Positions 11,900 through 21,847 of a stretch of 64,000 nucleotides of DNA are shown one piece after another. The notes below the pieces were generated by a model that saw only the letters and a list, made by a program, of their open reading frames with translations, searched no databases and had not been told where the DNA came from. Each line of letters starts with the position of its first letter. Within the stretch, counting starts at the first letter, position 1. Made by a program: the position numbers and the translations under genes. The stretch comes from Eurosta solidaginis (Eukaryota; Arthropoda; Insecta; Diptera; Tephritidae): contig NC_090321.1 in assembly GCF_040869045.1 (NCBI RefSeq), positions 128,517,689 to 128,581,688 of the forward strand, given 5' to 3'.

Positions 11900-12251
11900 T
11901 AAAAAAAATAAATGTAATGCGCGATAACCTCCGAAGAGATCTAAGGCCGAGCTTCTCTTCCAATTTGCGTCGTGCTCCTCTTGATTTTTCCCTACAAATT
12001 GGCCGGACGGGACCTACATGTTTTATGCCGACTCCGAACGGCATCTGCAAGGCAGATGAGTTTTCACTGAGAGCTTTTCATGGCAGAAATACAATCGGAG
12101 TGCTTGCCAGACGCTGCCGAGGGGCGACCCCGCTTAGAAAAATGTTCTTCTAATTGAAAAATCTTATTTCTAAAATTTTGATGTTGCTTTGCCCGGGAGT
12201 TGAACCCAGGGCATACGGTGTGATAGGCGGAGCACGCTACCATCACACCAC
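11900..12251 (-). mobile_element. SINE copy A (tRNA-derived), inserted in BEL-2 integrase
   Basis: Read on the minus strand: a tRNA-like head (12251-12186), a body of about 270 bases, and an A/T-rich tail (TTACATTTATTTTTTTTATT, plus-strand positions 11900-11919). The uninterrupted BEL-1 integrase shows it lies between YSDN and the following TTTGTCGGAG. About eight bases of target appear lost or replaced and no clear target duplication is seen. SINE B (24713-25032) is the same family in the opposite orientation. Confidence 0.85.
12186..12251 (-). promoter_or_regulatory. tRNA-like head with internal pol III promoter (A and B boxes)
   Basis: On the minus strand TGGTAGCGTGCTC fits the A box and GGTTCAACTCC the B box, about 35 bases apart. 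The B box lies in a good T-arm (CTGGG TTCAACT CCCGG). The acceptor and anticodon stems are poor and no CCA-proximal pairing is clear, so it is a SINE promoter and not a working tRNA gene. Confidence 0.8.
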
Positions 12252-12944
12252 TTTGTCGGAGCGTCACGATCCTTACGATCAGAATTCAAGACCTTCATCT
12301 CACAAGCGCGAGAGAACGCTGACTCAAAGTACAGCCACCAGTCACTCACGTGGCATTTCATCCCTGCGGGCGCTCCCCATATGGGAGGGCTGTGGGAGGT
12401 TTGAGTGAAAAGCTTCAAAAGCCATTTCAAAAAGATAGCCTCACAACACAAATTCGCCTTCGAGGAATTCCATACCCTCTTGTGCCGCATCGAGGCATGC
12501 CTGAACTCGCGGTCGCTCAGCCCGGCGTCCAATGACCCGACGGACCTAGAGCCGCTCACCCCAGGACATTTCCTCACTGGCAGCCATCTAGTGGCTCCGC
12601 CAGAGCCGGATGCGAGTGAGAGCCCTGCCTCGATGATCAATCGGTGGCAGAAACTCAGAGCCCTCCATCATACTTTCTGCAAGCGATGGAAAACCGAATA
12701 TCTCACCGAGATCCAGAAACGATACAAGTGGAAACAGCCACAACCTAATCTAAAACCCGGAGACCTGGTTGTTATCAAAGAGGACAACCTCCAACCCAAC
12801 GAGTGGGGAATGGGGAGAGCCGACAACACACACCCAGGCTCTGATAACCGCGTGCGTGTTGTTGACGTTCATACGAACAAGGGACAAATAACTAGACCAA
12901 TTACGAAATTGGTACTCCTTCCGTCCCACGACAAGGAGGATTAA

Positions 12945-13460
12945 ATATAAGGGGCCAAATGCCGCCTTACAAAACCCCAAAAACCAAAATTCTATTTCCC
13001 CCGACTACCTAAAATCAGAGGCCCACGGTTGGTGATAGCATAGAAGGCAAATTAAGGAACCCGCGTCTTCGTGTCTCTCTGTCCCTAAGCCTGCATTTCT
13101 CCCGAGCCATATATTATAATCAACCCCCCGGTCTCGTGATGGTGCGAGTCTACCGGAAGGGAATTCAAAACGTACTACGCGATGACAATGGGGAAAGGGA
13201 GCGCGGGACATAAAGACGCGTTCAACCACGCGCCGTGATGCCCCGCTATCCCTAAGCTTGTGTCTCTCCCGAGGCCCCAAATATAATCAACCCCCCGGTC
13301 TCGTGATGGTGCGAGTCTACCGGAGGGCGATCCTACATCTTCCTTTTTTGGTTTTCTACCCGCGGTCTCGTGTCGAGTCTACCGGAGGGAATCCTACACC
13401 TTGCTACTGGTGGGCAATGGGGAAAAGGAGCGAGAGGCACGAGGACGCATGAGAGTTTAG
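12945..13460 (+). repeat. Region after BEL-2 pol with direct repeats
   Basis: A unit of about 77 bases occurs at 13084-13160 and 13250-13326, with a shorter third part at 13359-13388. The shared core is CCCCGGTCTCGTGATGGTGC followed by GAGTCTACCGGA. AATGGGGAAA-GGAGCG recurs near 13183 and 13411. It follows the integrase stop and may be BEL-2 3' untranslated sequence, but no LTR follows within 7 kb. Confidence 0.6.
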
Positions 13461-14920
13461 CAAAAGCTCACAAACAAAAAAAAACATTTTTTTTTCTATG
13501 TGATTTAACAATACTAACCGAGGGCCCTCTGAACAGAAAACCCCACAATTCACTCACTCACCCCGAGCGAGGACACCCGAAACCATCCCATTCACTCGTT
13601 ATTCCATAACGAGGACATCATAAAAGCCTACCGCAGAAGGGCGAGCCGATCTGCCACAGAATCTAAGGGCTTTAAGCCCTTGGTATATTTTAAATTTCCA
13701 AAAGTCAACCCACATTCACTCGCCCCGAACGAGGACACCAGAACCCTAACGCAGATCCATTGTCTGACAGAGAACATAAATGCACTCGGCTAAAGGCATG
13801 AGGCCAACAGTAGTTTCATCTCAAAAATAATACAATTTAAAAAAAAAATAAAAATCGAATAAAATTCGTTTAAGAGGCATGGAAATTTTATCCCATTATA
13901 AACAGAGCATATACTGATAATTAATTGAAACTCGAACAATCACATATCGTTAAGATCTGATTGTTTGGCAATCAGTTTTTCAGATCACCAACTGAAGAAT
14001 GGCCGCAATTCTAATGGGTTGTGGGAGAACCCAAGAAATGATTTAAATGCAGCCATTCTCTCTTAGAAAAAAACGTTTATGATCATAATTTGAAATTTTC
14101 CAAGTTATCTATTCAGGAAGAGCGATCAAATTGTACTCATTGGTAGAGATATTCAAATTCAATCAACAGCTTTTAACTCGCGAATCGGATTAACGAAATA
14201 TGGTGAATAGGTGTTTCTCATAGTTACGAATGGATTGACAGATTCCTTTTTATCGTCTCACTGAACAAGCATATCCAAAACCATCGCCCACCCCCCCCCC
14301 CCCCCCCCCCCTCCCCCTCCTCATTTTTGTTCTTTATCAAACCGATAACATTGTCGTATGTAAGTAGCATAGTTTCACGGGTCCTTTATTCTACAAAGGG
14401 TCGTGACACGTTCATTTTCGCAAACCTCCTATAAATTATTGCTCAGATTTGGCACCCAATTGCAACAATTCTTTCCCTTGCTGGTCAAAATTTTGATACA
14501 CAAATTTTAATGGTTAGGGAATTACTTTTAAAATTTTACCTCGGTAGTGCCGTAATGTGGTTTGATTGTTTTGTGAAAGTGACAGCAAGGTGCAAAATCC
14601 AAACGATTGACCCGTTAGGGACTATGTTTTGAAGGCTAGTAATTACTTTGCAATTGCGTCGTGCTCCGACCCTCCATTTCTTCCAGCTTTTTCCCCGCGG
14701 ACGGCCGCGACGTCGACCTACACAAACATTTAAACGGTTATTCGGTACTGTGTTTATTTTCAAACTTCGATTACTACATAGTAAGAATTTACGAACCATT
14801 GTATACAGTTTATACAATACAAATACAATTATATAAAGTGAATTAGTAAATAATTTAACAAATTCATTGAATTCCGCTGCACTTACACTGCTATTATCCT
14901 TTTTGTATTTGATTTTTTAC
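13461..14920. other. No gene seen; includes a C21 run
   Basis: AT-rich sequence. CATTCACTCG-CCCGA(G/A)CGAGGACACC-like phrases recur near 13550, 13590 and 13715. A homopolymer of 21 C lies at 14291-14311. An ORF on the minus strand (14817-14536) has a basic RRRGRPRGKSWKKW stretch but no recognisable domain or support. Nothing else could be assigned. Confidence 0.5.
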
Positions 14921-14925
14921 ATCAT

Positions 14926-15882
14926 CTCACACCTTTACGGTCTGCACATAATAAATTAACCAGCTTTTGCAGCTCTTTTGCATCATGCATATTATTTGCT
15001 TGCAGTATGTCGCCGACTCCCTTTCGCAACAACAAATCAAATTGATGTACCACAGATTGTACGGATCCAATGTTATAATCGCGCATTTGATTTGTCATTG
15101 GCTGTAGGTTATTTTCCAATGTTATATCTAGAAATACCAAAGCTTGAGTTCTCAAATTTGTATAATCATCATATTCAACAGTTAACTGGTCCATTCACTA
15201 CCCCTTACGCTCCTTTTAACTAATGTTATATAACCCAGGCAGTCTAAAGGTAATCAAACCATCCAGCGTGTGCGCAGATGAAGCCCGTCCTGGATGCTTT
15301 TAACTACACTAGGCCTCAACTGTTCATCAAAACCAGCGATAAATGCGCAACCGACAGGCACGAATGAATATTCATCTGTCCTTTTCACAACTAAATCGAG
15401 ACGACCTAAAAGTAGACTTGCACTATATAGGCCATGGGCTCTAGCTACTAAATGTGGTAGGGAATGTACGGCCCCACATTTTGAGTCAGCGATATTATCA
15501 CTGGACGTGGCGCAAAGCAGATCGTTGGTGCATAAACAGAGTATCTTTTGCTCCCTACTGTTTGCTAACTACTGGAATGAGCCCTGCGGTGATAAGTACT
15601 CTTAAATCAGGACTCCTGATCGGTGCCTGACCATAAAACATATCTAGTTTGTGATCTTTGCTGATGCAGAGTGGGAAAGCATCGCATCATTGACATACCT
15701 GCAGCTGGTGTGCTAAAAAGCAACAACGTTAACTGCCTACACCCATTCCATGTATGAGATCTAACAGTAGGAAGTTTGTTAGGTTGGCCATTAACGGTGA
15801 CCCAGCTGTTTTCGGTTGTGCCTCTTAACAGATCACCTGAACGTTTCGCAGCTTGAAAAAAAAAATTAGCCGCATTTTGCAT
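14926..15882 (-). pseudogene. Fragment of an unidentified multi-exon gene
   Basis: Three open blocks on the minus strand look like exons of one conserved protein that I do not recognise. Block 1 (15882 to about 15710) has NGQPNKLPTVRSHTWN. Block 2 (about 15578-15265) has REQKILCLCTNDLLCATSSD and VARAHGLYSASLLLGRLDL. Block 3 (about 15184-14926) has VHQFDLLLRKGVGDILQ. Blocks 2 and 3 are separated by about 80 bases with a GTTTGA donor and a CCAG acceptor that keep phase; block 3 ends at a plausible AAG-GTGTGA donor. An intron is thus retained, so it is a DNA-level copy, not a retrocopy. Whether it is a live gene end or debris is unclear. Confidence 0.45.
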
Positions 15883-15927
15883 GTTCCGATAGTATTTTTA
15901 AAGAAATTTTGTTATACAATTGTAAAA

Positions 15928-17510
15928 ATGAAGTCTCCTAAATTATACGTAATTAAGCGAGATGGACGTAAAGAGGATATACACTAAGATAAAATTACTT
16001 CACGCGTACAAAAGCTTTGCTATGGACTCAACATGGATTTCATTGATCCGGCAGCCATCACATTAAAGGTAATAAATGGTTTATATTGCGGTGTCACTAC
16101 ACAAGACCTTGAGAATTTGGCAGCGGAAATTGCAGCAAGTCTTACAACACAACATGCCGACTATGCAGTGCTAGCTGCACGTATTGCTTTATCAAATTTA
16201 CACAAAGAAACGAACAAACTTTTCTCAGATGTTATTAGTGCATTGTATTATCATGTGATCGACGAAACTGGCTTAGCTACACCCATAATATCAGATTTTC
16301 ATTATGAAGTGGTAAAGAATAATGCTGATCGCTTAAATTCAGCTATAATATACGATCATGATCTCGGTTACAATTATTTTGGTTTCAAAACGCTAGAGCG
16401 TTCTTATTTGCTTAAACTCAATTGTAAAATAGTTGAGCGTCCACAGCACATGTTAATGCGTGTTTCCATTGGTATACATGGTGAAGATATTGATGCTGCT
16501 ATTGAAACATACAACTTACTATCCGAACGTTATTTTACACATGCTTCACCAACTCTCTTTGCTGCAGCTACTAGACAACCACAGTTATCATCGTGTTTCC
16601 TTTTAACTATGGTTGCTGATTCGAGTGATGGCATATTCACTTCAGCTCACCAATGTGCTTTAATTTCCAAACCAGCGGGTGGTATTGGACTAAATGTACA
16701 TTGTATACGCGCAAAAGGCACAGCAATTGCGGGAACCAATGGCACATCAAATGGTTGGGTACCAATGTTGAGAGTATTCAATAATGTATCACGTTATGTT
16801 ATGAGTTTTTGGATTTAAAGAAAAATACTGGCAAAGAGGAGCGTAGAGCTCGAGATTTATTTTACGCTCTATGGATACCAGATCTGTTTATGAAACGGGT
16901 TGAAGCTAATGAAGATTGGTCGCTTATGTGCCCACACAAATGTCCTGGCTTGCATGAAGTATGGGGCGATGAGTTTGAAAAATTGTATTCTAAATATGAG
17001 CAAGCGGGGCGTGCTAATAAGAAAGTAAAAGCACAAAGCCTTTGGTTTTGCCATTATAGAATCGCAAGTAGAGACAGGCACACCGTATATGCTGTACAAG
17101 GATGTATGTAATAGAAAGAGTAATCAACAAAATGTTGGCACCATTAAATGTAGTAATTTATGCATAGAAATCGTTGAGTATTCAGCACCAGATGAAGTGG
17201 CAGTGTGTAATTTAGCATCGATTGCGCTTAATATTTTTGTAACACCAGAAAAAACTTACAATTTTAAGCGTTTGAAGGAGGTTACAAAGACTGTCACACG
17301 TAATCTAAATAAAATAATCGATGTAAATCATTATCCATTGCATGAGGCAAAGAAATCCAACTTCCGACATCGTCCGATTGGTATTGGCATACAGGGTTTT
17401 GCAGACGCCTTAATTCTTAAGCGTTATCCACACGAGAGTGAGTAGGCTGCACTCTTAAATCAACTTATGAAACGTATGAGGGTTCACCAGTCAGTAAGGA
17501 TATGCGCCAG
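15928..17510 (+). pseudogene. RnrL: Ribonucleotide reductase large subunit pseudogene
   Basis: The translation follows the class Ia ribonucleotide reductase large (R1) subunit, which makes dNTPs from NDPs in the cytosol. The start MKSPKLYVIKRDGRKEDIH is hit by TAA at 15985-15987. The barrel follows with [25 protein letters not shown], the redox-Cys motif [10 protein letters not shown] and GGIGLN. At about 16800 a deletion removes the segment between ARYV and [11 protein letters not shown] frameshift near 17045 follows, then NLCIEIVEY, carrying the radical-site Cys and Glu. A TAG after RYPHESE and another deletion end it near 17510. The C-terminal third, with the regenerating cysteines, is absent. 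No intron is visible in the copy. Confidence 0.9.
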
Positions 17511-17919
17511 CCACCTAAAACAAAAAAGAAAAGAAATCAAAAGTTGTCAATGAAATAAAAGAAATAAAAAATTCAACAATGAAATAAAATAAAATCTAAC
17601 CTACGACATACTTACCGCGTGCGTTTTTCAATGGAAATGTCATAAATTTTCACACGTCACATACCGTTTTGGCAAATTCACCACGACCATCATCGCATAT
17701 ACCTGTTGACATTGGAACGAGAAACGAAAAGAGTTGCCATGCTCGCTAACTCGACCCCCAATGGTTCTTCCACAAAGAGAAAAAAAGCAAGATCGACATT
17801 GTTTTTAAACTTTATTTTTTTTTTAACCTAATAACCCAAATCCACTTCATGAAAATAAAAAAACAAAACCAAATCAAATGCAAACCAAAATGACAAAATC
17901 TCCTCGCACATCTAAATGC
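17511..17919. other. No gene seen between RnrL copy and zinc-finger ORF
   Basis: A-rich, with several AATAAA-like runs near 17560-17595 and 17850. These could serve the minus-strand ORF that ends at 17920, but that is guesswork. Confidence 0.4.
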
Positions 17920-18375
17920 CTAATGCATCCGAGTTCTGTGCTGGGACAGTGACGCGGACGAAGCATACCGCTTCGGGCAATCCCAGCACCGAAACGGAAG
18001 TAATCTCATATACCCATTTAAGTGGGCTACCAAACACGAAACAGTAGAGATGGTGCGGGCGCACACACGGCATTGGAACGTACCGTGGGGTGGCTGCCGC
18101 CACCACAATATGCCCTCGAGACTCGCGTAGAACGTCCTGTAGCAGGCGTTAGTATTCCCACGCAGGTGAACCACAAGAGGCGTCCGCAGAACTCTGAGGA
18201 CAATGGGGTTCACGCGCCTCAGCCCTTCCGCCACCGCCTGCTGCACCAGCTCGTCCGGCGGGTGGCAAATATAGGAGCCCCTCCGCCGCTCAGGATATAG
18301 TACATCCGCCACCACGTGTATGGGCTCCTCATCCTCAGTCTCCAAACTTACTATGAGTAATTGCATCGGTTCCAT
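17920..18375 (-). CDS. Small C2H2 zinc-finger protein, function unknown
   Basis: An uninterrupted 151-codon frame, start at 18375 (MEPMQLLIVSLETEDEEP), GC-rich compared with its surroundings. The C-terminus has a good C2H2 finger (FRCWDCPKRYASSASLSQH, then RTRMH) at about residues 126-151. An imperfect one before it (FQCRVCARTISTVSCLVAHL) has a normal CxxC and first His but no clear second His. The N-terminal 100 residues show no known domain. It may be a small nuclear DNA-binding protein, an exon of a longer gene, or an element-derived ORF. No retroelement gene adjoins it. Confidence 0.5.
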   Translation of the reverse strand: MEPMQLLIVSLETEDEEPIHVVADVLYPERRRGSYICHPPDELVQQAVAEGLRRVNPIVLRVLRTPLVVHLRGNTNACYRTFYASLEGILWWRQPPHGTFQCRVCARTISTVSCLVAHLNGYMRLLPFRCWDCPKRYASSASLSQHRTRMH

Positions 18376-19544
18376 CTGAAACGAAAAAGAAAAAAAAAAA
18401 GAAAAGAACCATTAGGACAAATACTAAAATACCTTATAATTATCTCGTACTTAAGTCGTTCCACGTTGGCTTTTGCTTAGATAGTGACAATGGAGCAGAA
18501 GGCATGTACTCACCACAACCTTCCAGTAACGGGTCCTTAAAATCCCGGTTCCGTGGCTATAGCAAAAGGAATCAGGGCTGCCATAAACCCTTATAAGTAC
18601 ACATCACCCATACCTTTTGCGTGTATAATCCATAAACACCATAATTTTCCACGAGATGGCAACCCACGGCACAACACCGACAGTTTCATTAGTGCTGTCA
18701 TATTAAGAAAGAAAAAAAGCGGATACCGATAACTACACCACAGCAGTACCGAAAACCGCAAAACATCAGAATCGGTACTGACGTGTTTTTGTCGAATATG
18801 GGCATCTAATGGAGTACCAACCAGTCATACACAACAAAGGAATTCAAAAAAAAAAAAAAAAAAACACAACAAAAACAAAACTCTCCTTGCACAAAAAATG
18901 TAACATTTTTTTTACAAAGAAGTTTTTTTTTGTTGTTTTTTACCCTTTCCGTTTTTTGGGCCCTGTTTTCTGGCTGGGGGCAGGACTTGTTGTTTTTCAG
19001 CAACAAACAGTAATTATAAGGGCTCGGTACAAAAACAATCCGAGCCCCGAAATAAAACAATCCCGACATGACAAAGTCCCGAAATTAGAAAAAGTAAAAT
19101 GTTTCTACTGGCTTAGTGTGCTACTGCCCCAGTGACCTAGTTTTTTTTTCAAGGGCAAGCAAATACATATATGTATATCTATATATTCGCACGCCACAAA
19201 CTCACCATACCAGCTATCAGCTGACCAATAAATACACGACAGGGTTGCATGGTACATTGAGCATAATGGTACGTGCAAATAGAACGCGTCACGGAGAACG
19301 CATCGCCAATCTGCAAATTTATGTCAGGTGAACGTAAGTAACGCATCTCTGCTTGGTAAGAATTGTATTTAATAATATGCTTCGCATATGCACTTAATTC
19401 ATCTATTTTAACATACGTTTTGTAATAAAACATCTCCGCTTCACCCAACCAACCTCACGGTCACGCGCCCTGGCACCTCAACAGATGCCACACCTCATCC
19501 AACAAAAAAGGCAGTCGCCCCGAGATCGACACGATACATTAGAC
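18376..19544. other. No gene seen; A- and T-runs
   Basis: Includes purine tracts upstream of the zinc-finger ORF (18380-18405), an A18 run at 18847-18864 and T-rich tracts at 18905-18950. The ORFs across these tracts are low-complexity (KKKKK, FFFFF). GCCCTGTTTTCTGG-type and GAGCCCCGAA segments near 18960-19050 are not recognised. Confidence 0.45.
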
Positions 19545-19745
19545 GCTGGAACGGAGACCTCGGCCTCTTCGTCCAGCCCAGAAAAACCTAAAAAAAATAA
19601 TACGAGTCTGGAACGGAGACTTCGGCCTCTTCGTCCAACCAAACAAAAATAATGCGAATCTGGAACGGAGACCGCGGCCTCTCCGTCCAACAAAAAAAAA
19701 AATTTTTGCCAGTCTGGAACGGAGACCTCGGCCTCTTCGTCCAGC
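19545..19745. repeat. Minisatellite, four copies
   Basis: The core CTGGAACGGAGACCTCGGCC followed by TCTTCGTCCA starts at about 19546, 19617, 19670 and 19713. Spacing is 43 to 71 bases because the A-rich linkers differ in length. On the minus strand the core reads LDEEAEVSVPD in an open frame, but the linkers bring poly-Phe and nothing supports a protein. Confidence 0.8.
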
Positions 19746-20016
19746 ACGATTGACCTTCTATGTCATATCACTTCATGGATTCTATATATATCTAAGAATT
19801 ATGTATAACCAAAGGCAAGAAATATTCACTTTCCTCCACTTCTAATGTTTATTTTTCATCCTAGCTTAGGTGACATGCTGCGCAAGTCGGAAAGGATTCG
19901 CGGCCATTTTGCGTCGCAGACGAACTCCTCATTTAGATTAAGTTAGTGTGTAAGCCTTATATTCATTTTTCTCGTTTCAGCGGAGGTCATTGGCGGAAAA
20001 CGATGTTGCGTATCGC

Positions 20017-20030
20017 AAGGGGGGGTGGCA
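20017..20030 (+). promoter_or_regulatory. Polypurine tract of a BEL-type element
   Basis: AAGGGGGGGTGG lies directly before the LTR start at 20031 (two bases, CA, between). A purine tract at this place primes plus-strand DNA synthesis, so the LTR to its right is a 3' LTR and its element lies to the left on the plus strand. Confidence 0.65.
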
Positions 20031-20506
20031 TGTTTAGGCAGGATGCCTAACTTTTCCGCATCTGATTGCGACCCCCCCAATGCAACTCTGCATATCGATA
20101 CTCGATACTCGAACTAATTTATAACCACCCACACCATCACCCTCATGCACGCTTATGTGTGCCTTTTGTCAGCACTCATGCATATGCATGTCGGGGTTGA
20201 TGTGTGGGTGCCTTTCCCCTCCAAAACGGAGGATTTTGCGGGTCAACGGTTGTAGCTTGCTATACAACGGGCCTCTTGGATTCTAACAGCCAATCAGCTA
20301 ACATCTGCCGCCAGCGATCTCCACTGTTTTCAACAAGATACTCAGGTAATATTGTAACCAGTTTATTTTACTTTTACCCAATAAATCATATCTATTATAA
20401 CGAGAAATCTCGTATTCGCTTACTTTATTCCAACCCGCTTATTCCCACTGAGATCGACCCCGGTGCGTCCACCTACCTCCAGGAGCAAACGCACCCCGGC
20501 CGAACA
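20031..20506 (+). repeat. Complete BEL-type LTR (3' LTR)
   Basis: 476 bp, from TGTTTAGGC to CCGAACA. The last 162 bases match the BEL-2 5' LTR remnant (6333-6494) with three substitutions by eye. It ends exactly where the GYP-A reverse transcriptase begins (20507). The flanks TGGCA on the left and ATGCC on the right are not a direct duplication. It may be the 3' LTR of BEL-2, with 7 kb of foreign DNA between pol and LTR, or of another BEL copy. Confidence 0.85.
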
Positions 20507-21023
20507 ATGCCAATCCTTGACACAACAAAACCGAGGTACTCAATTTCGTGTTTGAAAAACTGTGATTTTTCAACTGAAGCCCTCATGTTAGCATCGTATA
20601 AACTTTTCAAAACGCAATCTATATCTTTAATGTGTTGCTCCTTTGTTTGTGAATACGTCATCCACGTAAACATAACAACTCTTAACGATTTACTCCCTAA
20701 GTACATGGTCTATAGCTCTTTGAAATATGCTAGGAGCGTTTTTTAAACCCAATGGAAGGCGACAAAATTCGTATTTTCCATTGTTGACAGAAAAAACCGT
20801 TTTCTCTCTATCTCGGTCTGCCAGCTCAATTTGGTGAAACCCCGATTTGAGATCGAGGGTTGTAAAGTACTGAGAATGGCCCATGTTTGATAAGATCGAC
20901 ATAACATTTTGTATTGGATGCTTATCATCAATGGTTATTTCGTTTAATTTTCGGAAATATACTACTAGACACTTCTTCCTGTTACCTTTCTTATCCACTA
21001 CCCAAATTGGGTTACTGTAGGGG
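20507..21023 (-). pseudogene. pol: GYP-A reverse transcriptase, distal part
   Basis: Minus-strand Ty3/gypsy RT of the 17.6/297 kind: NPIWVVDKKGNRKK, then YFRKLNEITIDDKHPIQN, TTLDLKSGFHQIE and PLGLKNAPSIFQRA. A frameshift precedes the YVDD box, which is present in the shifted frame (about 20660-20672). It continues to EYLGFVVSRIG and is cut at 20507 by the BEL LTR. The N-terminal half of this RT is at 36728-37000, displaced by GYP-B. RNase H, integrase and 3' LTR are not in the window. Confidence 0.9.
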
Positions 21024-21324
21024 TGTAATGGACAAAGTTAATCAGCGCAATTATATTTTTACAATATAACAATATCGCCTGAGTCATCCACCTCAGATTG
21101 CTCAACTCATTTGCAGTGCAATACACTTTCGCTATTTCGATATTGTATACCTACTGACCTACTTAACGGTCAGCATATGCGAACTCAGATTACCCTTGTC
21201 CATTCACACCAATCATTGACTTAGTCATAAAAATTATATACCTTTTAGCTTTAAATAGAAGAAAATATTAAATAAAGTCGGGTTTTGATTTGCTACAAGC
21301 CAACGCAACGTGTTTCTCTCCACA
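21024..21324 (+). repeat. GYP-B 5' LTR
   Basis: Starts TGTAATGGACAA and ends CTCTCCACA. Matches 36422-36727 over the full length. It lacks five bases (GTTAT) before AAATAGAAG that form a TATAAATA box in the 3' LTR copy, so its promoter may be damaged. An ATTAAATAAAG polyadenylation-like signal lies near 21274. Confidence 0.92.
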
Positions 21325-21342
21325 TGGCGACTGTGACATGTG
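21325..21342 (+). promoter_or_regulatory. GYP-B primer-binding site
   Basis: TGGCGACTGTGACATG starts immediately after the LTR. The TGG start fits pairing with a tRNA 3' CCA. The tRNA was not identified with certainty. Confidence 0.75.
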
Positions 21343-21503
21343 ACATGGTGACTTTATTAAACGGCGAACGATGTTAATCACTCACATGCAGGACCTACAT
21401 ACAATGTCCTGAAATTTCCGTCGTGTTGCCAAATGTAGTGAAAAAAAATCCTTTTATATATACAAAAAGGTGAATACAGTGCGCAAAAAGAAAAAGTTTA
21501 AAA

Positions 21504-21785
21504 ATGACTTCGTGGAAACCAGTTCTTACAACTATTATGATAGCCATAACCGACTACGAAATAGGAAAGGACACCAATACAGAAAGTGACATTGAGAAAA
21601 AAAATATCGTAAAATACAACTACGACTTATACGTAAAACAAGATAAAACGAACTATAATATAGGGACAGTCAGCGCCACTGAACTTTTATTAATAATGGC
21701 CCTATTAACCATGGTGTACATACTAATTAAATATTATGTGAATAAAATAAAACGGGAAATTCGGAACGGGCCACAACAAATATAA
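21504..21785 (+). CDS. Small membrane-spanning ORF before gag in GYP-B
   Basis: 93 codons, uninterrupted. The first 65 residues are polar and acidic. A hydrophobic segment (ATELLLIMALLTMVYILIKY, residues about 59-78) looks like one transmembrane helix and is followed by a basic tail (KIKREIR), suggesting an N-outside, C-inside topology. It lies between the primer-binding site and Gag. Its function is unknown; it could be a diverged Gag N-terminus or an accessory protein. Confidence 0.45.
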   Translation: MTSWKPVLTTIMIAITDYEIGKDTNTESDIEKKNIVKYNYDLYVKQDKTNYNIGTVSATELLLIMALLTMVYILIKYYVNKIKREIRNGPQQI

Positions 21786-21847
21786 TTACAAAACTAATAA
21801 CATAGAACACTTAGAGTTTAGGCAAATTGATACAAACAAAATGTGGT

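Larger units (their letters stand above)
10969..12944 (+). pseudogene. pol: BEL-2 integrase, split by stop, frameshift and SINE
   Basis: The N-terminal part (10969-11550) has the HHCC zinc region and ends at TAG 11548-11550 where BEL-1 has Trp (QYW). The frame continues (MIRATIHNCKVCTIHRK; GVDFAGPFD, the first catalytic Asp), shifts near 11740 and reaches MYSDN (second Asp) at about 11890. A SINE occupies 11900-12251. The C-terminal part resumes after it with the catalytic Glu (PHMGGLWE), a TGA near 12403, then an open frame 12405-12944 with the C-terminal domain (LKPGDLVVIKEDN) and its natural stop. Confidence 0.9.

Noticed and set aside
12186..12251. A functional tRNA gene
   Set aside because: Only the D- and T-arm signals are good; the acceptor and anticodon stems do not pair well, and it heads a SINE present in a second copy.
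14291..14311. C21 homopolymer as a functional site
   Set aside because: A lone homopolymer run is most simply slippage; its length may also be a sequencing estimate.
14536..14817. 93-codon minus-strand ORF with a basic stretch
   Set aside because: No domain, no homologous context, AT-rich surroundings with frequent chance ORFs.
15607..15882. The 91-codon ORF as a complete gene
   Set aside because: Only its first 57 or so codons look conserved; the rest reads through a probable GTATGT donor, so it was treated as one exon of a fragment.
18806..19135. ORFs rich in Lys, Phe and Thr
   Set aside because: Low-complexity translation of A- and T-runs on both strands.
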